From contig NZ_KB235903.1 in the NCBI RefSeq assembly GCF_000332155.1, positions 1,760,100 to 1,824,099 of the forward strand: a stretch of DNA of 64,000 nt, written 5' to 3'. The position numbers were made by a program, and so were the translations under genes. Positions 17,801-24,796 of this stretch are shown here, piece by piece (within the stretch, counting starts at the first letter, position 1; each line of letters begins with the position of its first letter). The DNA is from Kamptonema formosum PCC 6407. Its GTDB lineage: Bacteria > Cyanobacteriota > Cyanobacteriia > Cyanobacteriales > Microcoleaceae. The notes under the pieces were generated by a model that saw nothing but the letters and a program-made list of their open reading frames with translations, was not told the DNA's origin and made no database searches.

Positions 17801-18491
17801 TGCTCCCCTGCTCCCCTGCTCCCCTGCTCCCCTGCTGCCCCTCTCCCCTGCTCAACAGATCCCCTTCTAACCCTTTAGGTCTTGCTTCTTGTTTTTCATA
17901 AAGAAACCACTCCTCGGCCATCTGCCCATCTTGAAAAGGTCGCAGCAAGCAGCAGCTAACGTCAAACATATGACCGACGGTTTCAACTATTCTTTGAAGC
18001 ATCTGCCGGTAATCCGGTGCAGAGCGAATGGTATTGGTGACGGCGTATAGTAAAGAGCCTTGTTTAAGGGCCCGCCGCAGTTCTTCTGTCCGAGCTTTGA
18101 GGACGTTGTGGGTATCGACTGCTTGGCTAACGAGGGCTTTGAGTTCTTCAGCATCCCAAGGTTTTGTAACGTATTTAAATACTTTGCCAGAGTTAATAGC
18201 TTCTACTAGGTCTTCAACATCTGTATAGCCCGTTAATATAATTCTAATTACATCAGGATAGCTAGTGGCAGCTAAACTTAGAAATTCTGTACCGCTCATT
18301 TGTGGCATCCGCTGATCGGAAATAATGACGGCTATTTCACCTTCTCTGGCTAAAATTTCCAAGGCAGCAGGGCCCGAATCTGCTCTGAGCACTTTGTAAT
18401 CCCGATGGAAGGTGCGGTAGAGCAGGTCAAGGTTATCAGGCTCGTCATCGACGACCAATAGTTTTAATTTACGGTTAGTTTGGGAATTCAT
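14841..18491 (-). CDS. cyaC: CyaC-like hybrid kinase / class III adenylate cyclase
   Basis: A 1216-residue signalling protein. Order: receiver (1-125; phospho-acceptor D59, K110-P), GAF-like domain (155-365), second GAF (375-570), histidine kinase core (H596 in S-H-E-F-R-T-P, then ATPase motifs with G-S-G-L-G-L-A-L), second receiver (V-T-D-L-M-M-P, S-K-P-F), and a C-terminal class III cyclase domain (F-S-D-I-V-G-F-T, V-D-K-F-V-G-D-A-V-M-A, Y-T-A-I-G-x-x-V-N-x-A-A-R-L). The Lys in D-K-F and Thr in Y-T-A fit ATP rather than GTP as substrate. This is the plan of CyaC of Anabaena and Arthrospira, where phosphorelay controls cAMP production. Residues ~211-268 are a Ser/Gly/Glu-rich insertion from intergenic-type repeat DNA. 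Confidence 0.9.
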   Translation of the reverse strand: MNSQTNRKLKLLVVDDEPDNLDLLYRTFHRDYKVLRADSGPAALEILAREGEIAVIISDQRMPQMSGTEFLSLAATSYPDVIRIILTGYTDVEDLVEAINSGKVFKYVTKPWDAEELKALVSQAVDTHNVLKARTEELRRALKQGSLLYAVTNTIRSAPDYRQMLQRIVETVGHMFDVSCCLLRPFQDGQMAEEWFLYEKQEARPKGLEGDLLSRGEGQQGSRGAGEQGSRGAGEMGRWGDGGDGEAKSSESSLSSSLPVSPSSSSLSADILPLLVWETLDVEVIQDAQSDERVQSPENWERKQAYSAANICTSLIVPLFYQMELMAVLALHQFEDSRQWQDHEVQLVITVADQAALALSQARAYEQVRALAKREALVNTITSAIRSSLDPQNIFAAITQQLGQALHIDGCALSLWTEDDEYVQCVGLYDATMNAVAVGEFAEGHRPSNTQDEIDLSEPDLPSLSVAPYSLPQSVVPIRGNPVLQQVMLSKQPVALGDLNEHPELNVTELPLRSPARALLVVPLISDGKIIGSISLRQNRSTRRWLPWEIELAQVVATQASLAVQQSRLYQTTRQQAERLLEADRLKTEFFQNISHEFRTPLTLTIGPLESAVSLKQDLPYEQAAIALRNSRRLLRLVNQLLDLQRLDAGRMQPSFRPTDLVGFCRSTVESFRPYCEKKGINLITQLENCPPLYLDIERFDKVLYNLLSNAMKFTPSGGNITISLSNVSSHCLLQVKDSGIGIRTEQIPYLFERFRQAEGSASRSYEGSGLGLALVKELVELHAGKISVESVYGEGSTFTVWLVKGTTHLPADRLLEVPADFHSAKAAVELADVETDMFEEEEKLETFIPSDLIKAEDKSEKLPTVLVVDDNPDLRTYVARILRQANFSVVLARNGAEGLEMAKSDDPDVIVTDLMMPVVSGLDLIRMIREDDVLKGTPVILLTAKADEDTRIEGVERGADAYLSKPFNDRELLAEVRNLVALKQNERRVQQLNTYLTESVLGRFLPPSMVKKAAAGELSLDLRPEPRLITILFSDIVGFTALANTLRSRRVAELLNEYLAAMTKAVFNNGGTVDKFVGDAVMALYGAPEELTPNEQVRRAVASARSMLLALDELNERWQEQGLVGVNDVPLVRFRCGIHQGTAVVGMFGSEERSDYTAIGPSVNIAARLQEAAEPNTIIVSAAVADYLDEDEIVKYKSLQLKGIDETVLTFVVKR
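17688..17861. repeat. Low-complexity repeat inserted in frame in cyaC
   Basis: Runs of TCCCCTGC and CCCCATCTC units on the + strand, the same kind as in intergenic spaces (for example 170-235 and 4409-4470), lie inside the first GAF domain of the cyclase gene. In the cyclase frame they encode repeats of G-S-R-G-A-G-E-Q followed by a Ser-rich stretch. Confidence 0.85.
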
Positions 18492-19403
18492 AGAGATTCT
18501 CCAAAACGGAAACCCATCGCCTTTTGCGTTGGAGGAGTTCTTGACCCTTTAGGCACAGCAACTTGACATTAGTCAACAGATATGTTAATGCTAGATTGTA
18601 TGATTTTACTAAAACACAAAGACCCGATATGTCAGGGTTGAAACTCCTCAAACCCAAGTGTTTTGAGTTTAAAAACTCAAACCGAGTGGCTAAATATAGG
18701 ACAATCGGCGAGTGAATCAAGCAGGGTAAAAAAGTTGCATTTGTAGTATGTTCGCAAGTAGGGGCAGGTTGAGCAACATCTTCTCTAGTTAGTGCAGATA
18801 TTTGTAAACCCGCCCCTGCTGGAACCCCGCAAGGGCTAATAAATTCTAAGGGCAATTGGTACTGCCTAAAGGCAGAAGACACTAGCTTAGCTGTTGTTTT
18901 AGGGCTGTCCTGTTGCATAAACCGCTATCTGTCTGAATGTTGAAATCAATGAAAGTGAGTATAGTTCACAGCCATAGCTGTCTTCTAAATAATCCCATCC
19001 CTTACCAGGGTGGGAGTCTCAACGTTTAATCTTAACTACGGTTGCCCTCAGAGGAACAAGAGTTTAAATAATGGCCCAATTGCGGGGATTCATCCTGATG
19101 TCTAATTATTATTAACACAGTTGCGGTATTGGCGAGTAAGGCTGGAGGGCATTGCTGCCGCTCGGCTAGCCTCAAGGCTAAAGCTAATCTGGACTTTAGC
19201 GGGAAAAGCTTCATGGGAAGATGTTTCCCGGTAGCGGAGGTAAAAATTTACTTCTCGTTTAATGGTGACATAATCCTGACTCTAATTCCTACGGGCGATT
19301 AGGCACGGCGATCGCTTTATTTGCCAGTATGAGGCTGGGTGATTCTGATAGGCTGATAATTAAAACTTGGCTTGGAGTTGTGAATCCTTTCTTTTTTTCT
19401 TCG
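18492..19403. other. ~900-bp intergenic region without a supported gene
   Basis: Upstream of cyaC and of the acetyltransferase gene. An inverted-repeat element of family 4 lies at 18758-18820. An overlapping 147-codon frame on the minus strand (18475-18918) has no coding character and runs through the repeat. A short hairpin-like TCCCATCCCTTACCAGGGTGGGA stretch lies near 18992-19016. No RNA gene was recognised, though the length would allow one. Confidence 0.5.
18758..18820. repeat. Inverted-repeat element, family 4 (copy A)
   Basis: GTAGGGGCAGGTT at the left end is the imperfect inverse of AAACCCGCCCCTGC at the right end, with ~35 AT-richer bases between. Related copies lie at 30539 and 62147. 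Confidence 0.6.
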
Positions 19404-20021
19404 ATGTCCCGCGATTTAGAAAGCTCCCGATGTCCGTCTGGCCCCTCTCGCTTTCTGATCCGGGCGGCTGTATCTAAGGATCTGACGCAGTTGGCGGAAA
19501 TTTTGGCTCTGAGCTTTCACTCTCGCGAGGGGATTATGGAGTTGATTTATCCAGTGTTGCGGTTGGGTATTTATGAAGATTTAAGAAACCGGCTGCGATC
19601 GGCTTCGGAGCATTATATTTGTTTGGCGGCTGAGCTCACATCTAGCAGGGAGGGGGCACAGGGTCGTCTGTTGGGAACGGGGGATCTGGCGGGAACGGTG
19701 GAAATGGGTTTGCGCTCTCACCATCCTTGGCCGATGTCTAATTCTGAGTATCCTTATTTGTCAAATTTGGCTGTCCATCCAAACTGTAGGCGGTTGGGGG
19801 TTGCTCAACAATTACTGAGTAATTGCGAGCGTGCGGCGCTGGAGTGGGGGTTTTCTGATATTTACCTGCACGTATTAGAGAATAATCATGCGGCACGTAG
19901 GCTTTATTTTAAGGCTGGCTATCAGTTGCAACAGGTTGATTGGAATTGGACTTGTTTGTTTTTCCGTCAACCCCGGCGGTTGTTTTTGCGGAAAAATCTC
20001 GCGCCTGCGCCGATCGCGTAA
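19404..20021 (+). CDS. GNAT-family N-acetyltransferase
   Basis: The acyl-CoA-binding core is visible: L-S-N-L-A-V-H-P-N-C-R-R-L-G-V-A-Q-Q-L-L (beta-4 and the R/Q-x-x-G-x-A pyrophosphate loop), then I-Y-L-H-V-L-E-N-N-H-A-A-R-R-L-Y-F-K-A-G-Y (beta-5 and the N-x-x-A-x-x-L-Y helix). The substrate cannot be told. The GNAT fold begins near F-L-I-R-A-A, so I prefer the ATG at 19404; an in-frame ATG at 19329 would add 25 residues, and neither start has a good ribosome-binding site. Confidence 0.8.
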   Translation: MSRDLESSRCPSGPSRFLIRAAVSKDLTQLAEILALSFHSREGIMELIYPVLRLGIYEDLRNRLRSASEHYICLAAELTSSREGAQGRLLGTGDLAGTVEMGLRSHHPWPMSNSEYPYLSNLAVHPNCRRLGVAQQLLSNCERAALEWGFSDIYLHVLENNHAARRLYFKAGYQLQQVDWNWTCLFFRQPRRLFLRKNLAPAPIA

Positions 20022-20185
20022 CGCCGTCTTCTGGGTGGTAAAATTACCGCCCAGAGGGTGACGTTATCAACAATTATGTATGGCTAGGGACTAGGGGCTA
20101 GGGGCTAGGGACTAGGGACTAGGGAAAGAAGGGAAAGAAGGGAAAGAAGGGAATAGAAATCAGCGTTTCAGCAATTCAGTGTGTC
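20022..20185. repeat. Palindrome and CTAGGGG repeat array between convergent genes
   Basis: About 20022-20062 holds an imperfect palindrome with TCTGGGTGGTAAAATTACCGCCCAGA pairing in its centre in two arms, related to the palindrome at 1340. About 20088-20150 holds CTAGGGG units followed by GGGAAAGAA units. Confidence 0.6.
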
Positions 20186-22261
20186 TTAAACGCCTTGGCG
20201 ATTGCTATTAAGTCCTAATGTCCGCACTAGAAAAGCCCATTCATCGGCAATTTCTTCGATAATTTTAGCGGTAGGTTTGCCGGCTCCGTGTCCGGCTTTG
20301 GTTTCAATGCGAATTAAGACTGGGCGATCGCCTTTGTGGGCTGCTTGCAATGCAGCGGTAAATTTGAAACTATGAGCGGGAACTACGCGATCGTCGTGGT
20401 CTGCTGTGGTAATCATTGTGGCTGGATAAGGGGTTCCTGGTTTGAGATTGTGCAGGGGAGAATAGCGATAGAGCACATCAAATTCCTCTTGATTTTCTGG
20501 GGAACCGTACTCGGAACACCACGCCCAGCCAATGGTAAATTTGTGAAAGCGCAACATATCCATAACGCCAACGGCGGGGAGTGCTGCGCCGAATAGTTCG
20601 GGACGCTGGGTCATGCAGGCTCCTACTAATAATCCGCCGTTACTACCGCCTGCGATCGCTAATTTTGCTGGTGTTGTGTATTTGTTGTCTATTAACCATT
20701 CTGCGGCAGCTATAAAGTCGTCAAACACATTCTGTTTGTTTAATTTTGTGCCTGCTTGATGCCATTCTTCGCCGTATTCACCGCCGCCGCGTAAGTTGGC
20801 GATCGCGTAAATTCCTCCCATTTCTAACCAAACTACTCTGCTGACAGAAAAGCTGGGGGTAATTGATGCCCCAAAACCGCCGTAGCCGTAAAGATATGTG
20901 GCGTTATTTCCATCGAGTTGCACTCCCTTTTTATGGGTGATAAACATCGGCACTTTGGTGCCATCTTTGCTGCTATAAAATACTTGTTTGGTTTCGTAAT
21001 CTTCGGGATTAAAATCTACCTGGGGCTGGCGGTAAAGCGTACTTTCGCCTGTCACCATATCGTAATGATAGATGGTGTTGGGTGCTGTAAAACTGGTGTA
21101 ACTGTAAAAGGTTTCGGTGTCGTGGCGTTTGCCCCCAAAACCGCCGGCAGAACCTATTCCGGGCAAGGCTACTTCTCTAACGAATGCACCTTCTAAATTA
21201 AAGATTTTAATCTGAGTATAAGCGTCTTTCAGGTAAGAGGTAACGAATTGATTATTGAGGATGCCGATGCCTTGGAGAGTTTCGGTGGATTGAGGTATAA
21301 CTTCTGTGCTGGTGTTAGTGGTAGTATCGATGGCAATGACGCGACGGCGAGGTGCATCTAGGTCTGTTTGAAACCAAAATAGGGAGCCTTCGTTATCAAT
21401 GAATCCATATTCAGCATCGAACTCATTAATTAATTCTATTACTTGTGATTCTGGGTTGGTTAAATCTTTGTAAAAGATCAAGTTTTGCGGATCTGTTCCC
21501 CGCCAAACTGAGACGATCAAGTATTTGCCATCTTCGCTAACTCCGCCGCTGAATCCCCATTCTTTTTGGTCGGGGCGTTCATAAATTAACTGGTCTTCAG
21601 ATTGAGCTGTACCGAGACGGTGGTAGTACAATTTTTGGTAATAGTTAACGTCTTCTAGTTTGCTTTTTTCGTTTTGTTCGTCGTAGCGACTGTAAAAAAA
21701 TCCTTGATGGTCGTGCGTCCAAGATGCACCAGAAAATTTTACCCATTGCAAACGGTCTGATAAATCTTCACCTGTTTCTACATCTCTGACTTTCCATTCT
21801 TGCCAGTCGGAACCAGAGGCGGATAAACCATAGGCCATTAGTTTGCCATTTTCGCTGAGGGCTAGGCCAGAAAGGGCGATGGTTCCATCTTCGGAAAGGG
21901 TATTGGGGTCTATTAAAACTTTGGCTTCGCCGTCGAGGGAGGTTAAGGTGTAGAGGACGGATTGATTTTGGAGGCCGTCGTTTTTGAAGTAAAAGTAGCG
22001 ATCGCCTTGTTTGAAGGGAATGCTATATTTTTCGTAGTCCCATAGTTGAGTTAGCCGCTGTTTGATTTTTTCGCGGGCGGGAATTTCGCTGAGGTAGGCG
22101 AAAGTAACTTGGTTTTGGGCCTCAATCCAAGCTTTGGTTTCCTCTGAGTCAGGGTCTTCTAGCCAGCGGTAAGGATCTGCAATTTTTAGGCCGTGATATT
22201 CATCGGTTTGCTCGATTTTGCGGCTGGTGGGGTAAGTTAGATGTTGAGTGCGATCGGGCAT
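20186..22261 (-). CDS. Prolyl oligopeptidase (peptidase S9A)
   Basis: A 691-residue serine peptidase that cleaves short peptides after proline. The N-terminus (Y-P-x-x-R, D-P-Y-R-W-L-E-D-P-D-S) and beta-propeller (about 75-420) are typical, and the C-terminal alpha/beta-hydrolase domain has G-G-S-N-G-G (nucleophile Ser near 540), D-H-D-D-R-V-V-P (Asp near 622) and G-H-G-A-G (His near 660). Length is usual for the family and no signal peptide is seen, so the enzyme is likely cytoplasmic. The start ATG is directly preceded on its strand by non-coding DNA shared with the divergent small membrane protein gene. Confidence 0.95.
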   Translation of the reverse strand: MPDRTQHLTYPTSRKIEQTDEYHGLKIADPYRWLEDPDSEETKAWIEAQNQVTFAYLSEIPAREKIKQRLTQLWDYEKYSIPFKQGDRYFYFKNDGLQNQSVLYTLTSLDGEAKVLIDPNTLSEDGTIALSGLALSENGKLMAYGLSASGSDWQEWKVRDVETGEDLSDRLQWVKFSGASWTHDHQGFFYSRYDEQNEKSKLEDVNYYQKLYYHRLGTAQSEDQLIYERPDQKEWGFSGGVSEDGKYLIVSVWRGTDPQNLIFYKDLTNPESQVIELINEFDAEYGFIDNEGSLFWFQTDLDAPRRRVIAIDTTTNTSTEVIPQSTETLQGIGILNNQFVTSYLKDAYTQIKIFNLEGAFVREVALPGIGSAGGFGGKRHDTETFYSYTSFTAPNTIYHYDMVTGESTLYRQPQVDFNPEDYETKQVFYSSKDGTKVPMFITHKKGVQLDGNNATYLYGYGGFGASITPSFSVSRVVWLEMGGIYAIANLRGGGEYGEEWHQAGTKLNKQNVFDDFIAAAEWLIDNKYTTPAKLAIAGGSNGGLLVGACMTQRPELFGAALPAVGVMDMLRFHKFTIGWAWCSEYGSPENQEEFDVLYRYSPLHNLKPGTPYPATMITTADHDDRVVPAHSFKFTAALQAAHKGDRPVLIRIETKAGHGAGKPTAKIIEEIADEWAFLVRTLGLNSNRQGV

Positions 22262-22527
22262 GATTTTGGAGTATGGTCAATATTGTCCAGTTTAGCGCTC
22301 AAGAGTCAGTTAGTGTCGGGAGATTTTATAGACCTGGCTGGTATTATATCTTGTTTATTAATCTGGAGGATGGCGATCGAGTCATTTTTGAATTGTTTTT
22401 TTGACTGGATTAGTGAGATAACGATCTCAAGTTATAGCCTCGTAACGATCTGACTGTGAAGGAACTATCGGCAATATTGTTGCAGTCAATTATAATAGTT
22501 GTTACTATCATTTCACCAGAACTAGCT

Positions 22528-22803
22528 ATGAATCAACTACCTAATCAAACACCCGATCCTTTCGATACGAATCAACCATCTAATCGGTTCGATCCGCAAA
22601 ATTTAGCGAAGGAACTAGATAGGGAAAATGTGGATAGACCGGTAGTCTACCATCCCGACACTAAAAAAGTTTTGCAAAAAGTCTTTATTATGCTAATTGT
22701 TGGCGGTGTAATTGTTGGGGGAATTCTATCTATAGGAATTCTGAAGCTGATGAAAAATTATGGATTGACAGATGTGCCGCCGAGGGAAGAAAAGGCGAGG
22801 TAG
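22528..22803 (+). CDS. Small single-pass membrane protein
   Basis: From the ATG at 22528 the protein has 91 residues: a polar, Asp/Asn/Pro-rich first half (N-Q-P-S-N-R-F-D-P-Q-N-L-A-K-E-L-D) and one strong transmembrane helix (I-M-L-I-V-G-G-V-I-V-G-G-I-L), followed by a short basic tail. A GTG at 22456 in the same frame would add 24 residues with another hydrophobic stretch, but I find the ATG start more natural. No domain recognised and function unknown. Confidence 0.65.
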   Translation: MNQLPNQTPDPFDTNQPSNRFDPQNLAKELDRENVDRPVVYHPDTKKVLQKVFIMLIVGGVIVGGILSIGILKLMKNYGLTDVPPREEKAR

Positions 22804-22966
22804 AATTTTGTCAATGGAGTTCGCTAAATATCCTTAACCATGAGGGAAAAAGCCTCGGCCATGCGGCAGGCTGTGTAGAGGCAAACTCCAAATAGGGCGC
22901 TGTTGCGATCGCTCTGGAATCCTTCGCTAAAGGGCCGCTCGATTTCTTATTAGGTGAGTATTTTGT

Positions 22967-23056
22967 AGGACTTACGCAGGTCGTACCAGAAACCGGGTTT
23001 TTTAGACAGGACTAAGGCAAAAAAAACCCGGTTTCTTTGGTTGGTGCGTAAGTTCT
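22967..23056. repeat. Inverted-repeat element, family 1 (copy B)
   Basis: AGGACTTACGCAGGTCG...AGAAACCGGGTTTTTT and AAAACCCGGTTTCTTTGG...TGCGTAAGTTCT form nested inverted repeats; this copy is closest to copy A at 4521 but with a shorter centre. It sits just upstream of the CRISPR-Cas regulator gene in an otherwise featureless 339-base gap. Confidence 0.8.
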
Positions 23057-23142
23057 GACTTGTATAAGTTTTTTGTGAAGGCGGAAAGTTTTTTGCCGGG
23101 TTGCTTCTTTAATATAAAGCTAACCAAGCAAACATTAAGCTT

Positions 23143-24141
23143 ATGTCCCGCCATTTGGAAAGATTGTTGCAAATTGACTCACTGTTGCGAGCAGCACAGC
23201 GGCAAACAACAGGAACAATTGCTGAAGCTTTGGAAGTTAGCGAAAGAACAATCCGTAGCGACTTGGCATTTTTGCGCGATCGGTTCAACGCCCCGGTGGA
23301 GTTCAATCGCCAAAAAGGTTTTCACTACATCGATCCAGATTGGCGCTTGCCCAGTATTTCTCTAAGTCAAGGTGAATTATTTGCTCTGACATTGGGAGCG
23401 AGAATGTTGCAAGCTTACTCAGGTTCAACTTATACCACAGAATTGCGCTCTGCGATCGCACGATTGAGTGAAAGATTGCCAGAACAAACTTGGATCGATC
23501 TTCAAAGAATTGCTGATGAACGCATTATTTTTAGAAGTGGTGCTGAAACCTATATTAACCCTGAAATCTGGAATCAATTAGTAGAAGCTTGTAGAACATC
23601 CCAGCAAGTCAAGATGTGTTATTTCACAGCAAGTCGCAATGCTAAGTCTGAGCGAGTGCTCGACCCTTACTTGCTGCACATTTACCGAGGAACTAACCCT
23701 TACGTAATTGGATTTTGTCAACAACGCCAAGAGATTAGGTGGTTTCGAGTCGATCGCATTCAGAGCTTAGAAATTCTTAATACTAAGTTTATGCGCGATC
23801 GCACATTTAATGCTCAAGAACATCTAGAGCGGATTTTTCAAGCTGAGGTAGGAGGAGGTAAACCCATTGAAGTAGAAATTTGGTTTGATGGGCCCACAGC
23901 ACCCTATATCTGGGAGAGGCGATGGCATCCAACTCAGGAAATTGAACAACATCCTGATGGTTCGATTACCTTGAGGATGAGTGTGGCGGGTTTGAATGAG
24001 ATTAAGCGGTGGGTGTTGGGGTATGGGAAAGGGGCGAGAGTGAAAAGCCCACCGGAGTTGGTGAAGTTGGTTCAAGATGAGGTAGAGGCGATGAGTAACA
24101 ATTATAGTTTTCAGGAGGGATCTAGTTATGCTAATCACTGA
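23143..24141 (+). CDS. WYL-domain transcriptional regulator of the CRISPR-Cas locus
   Basis: A 332-residue protein with an N-terminal winged helix-turn-helix (residues ~5-60; T-I-A-E-A-L-E-V-S-E-R-T-I-R-S-D-L), a middle helical part, a WYL domain (about 145-215; V-K-M-C-Y-F-T-A-S, then P-Y-V-I-G-F-C, W-F-R-V-D-R-I) and a C-terminal WCX-type region. WYL proteins often sense ligands, possibly nucleic acid, and frequently sit beside cas genes. Its end overlaps cas6 by 14 bases, so the two are co-translated and it probably controls this operon. Whether it activates or represses cannot be told. Confidence 0.85.
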   Translation: MSRHLERLLQIDSLLRAAQRQTTGTIAEALEVSERTIRSDLAFLRDRFNAPVEFNRQKGFHYIDPDWRLPSISLSQGELFALTLGARMLQAYSGSTYTTELRSAIARLSERLPEQTWIDLQRIADERIIFRSGAETYINPEIWNQLVEACRTSQQVKMCYFTASRNAKSERVLDPYLLHIYRGTNPYVIGFCQQRQEIRWFRVDRIQSLEILNTKFMRDRTFNAQEHLERIFQAEVGGGKPIEVEIWFDGPTAPYIWERRWHPTQEIEQHPDGSITLRMSVAGLNEIKRWVLGYGKGARVKSPPELVKLVQDEVEAMSNNYSFQEGSSYANH

Positions 24142-24796
24142 ATGCGATCGCGAGGAACGACAAGATAATAATTTGCCTTATGTAGAGTTGTGTTTTAGTC
24201 TCATCGGTAAAACTTTACCTGCGGATCATGGGTATGGTTTGTATTCCGCGATCGCACACTCTCAAGAGGAACTTCACAATTTAGCAGGGGTGAGTATTCA
24301 AACCATTCAGGGAATGCCTGATAAGCAAGGGGTAATTCATTTAAGCGATCGCTCTAAATTGAGAATCCGCCTACCTGGAGACAAAGTGCCGTTGGTGTAT
24401 CCCTTAGCGGGCAAGCAATTAACTATTGGTAAGCACGCAATTCGGCTAGGAATCCCGCAAATTTTTGTATTGCAACCTGCCGCGAGATTGCGATCGCGCA
24501 TTGTGATTATTAAGGGATTCCAAGAACCAGATACTTTTTTGGTAGCAGCAAAGCGACAATTGGATGATTTACAAATTCAAGGTAATCTGACAATTCCGCT
24601 GAATGAAGAGGGAGAATTTAGTCGGAAGGCAATTAAAGTTAAAACGTTTTCAGTAGTGGGTTTTAGTTTAGAAGTAATGGATCTCAGCGATGATGATTCT
24701 ATTAAGTTGCAGGCTTTAGGATTGGGGGGTAAACATCGTATGGGTTGTGGGATTTTCAACACTTTGCCCCGTGCATGGAGGTTTGATAATGTCTAA
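24128..24796 (+). CDS. cas6: Cas6 (Cmx6-like) CRISPR RNA endonuclease
   Basis: A 222-residue RAMP protein that should cut the array transcript within each repeat. The N-terminal ferredoxin-like fold starts V-E-L-C-F-S-L-I-G-K-T-L-P-A-D-H-G-Y-x-L-Y-S-A-I, and the C-terminal glycine-rich loop reads L-G-L-G-G-K-H-R-M-G-C-G-I-F. This length and pattern recall the Cas6 of the Myxococcus-type (MYXAN/Cmx6) systems. H38 or the H in G-K-H-R could be catalytic; this is a guess. It overlaps the regulator gene upstream and cas3 downstream (8 bases). Confidence 0.85.
   Translation: MLITECDREERQDNNLPYVELCFSLIGKTLPADHGYGLYSAIAHSQEELHNLAGVSIQTIQGMPDKQGVIHLSDRSKLRIRLPGDKVPLVYPLAGKQLTIGKHAIRLGIPQIFVLQPAARLRSRIVIIKGFQEPDTFLVAAKRQLDDLQIQGNLTIPLNEEGEFSRKAIKVKTFSVVGFSLEVMDLSDDDSIKLQALGLGGKHRMGCGIFNTLPRAWRFDNV

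Noticed and set aside
18475-18918. 147-codon frame on the minus strand upstream of cyaC
   Set aside because: It overlaps the cyaC start, runs through a family 4 inverted repeat, and its translation has no coding character or recognisable domain.
18900-19330. A structured RNA or riboswitch upstream of the acetyltransferase gene
   Set aside because: Several short pairing stretches were seen, but none fits a known RNA family by eye.
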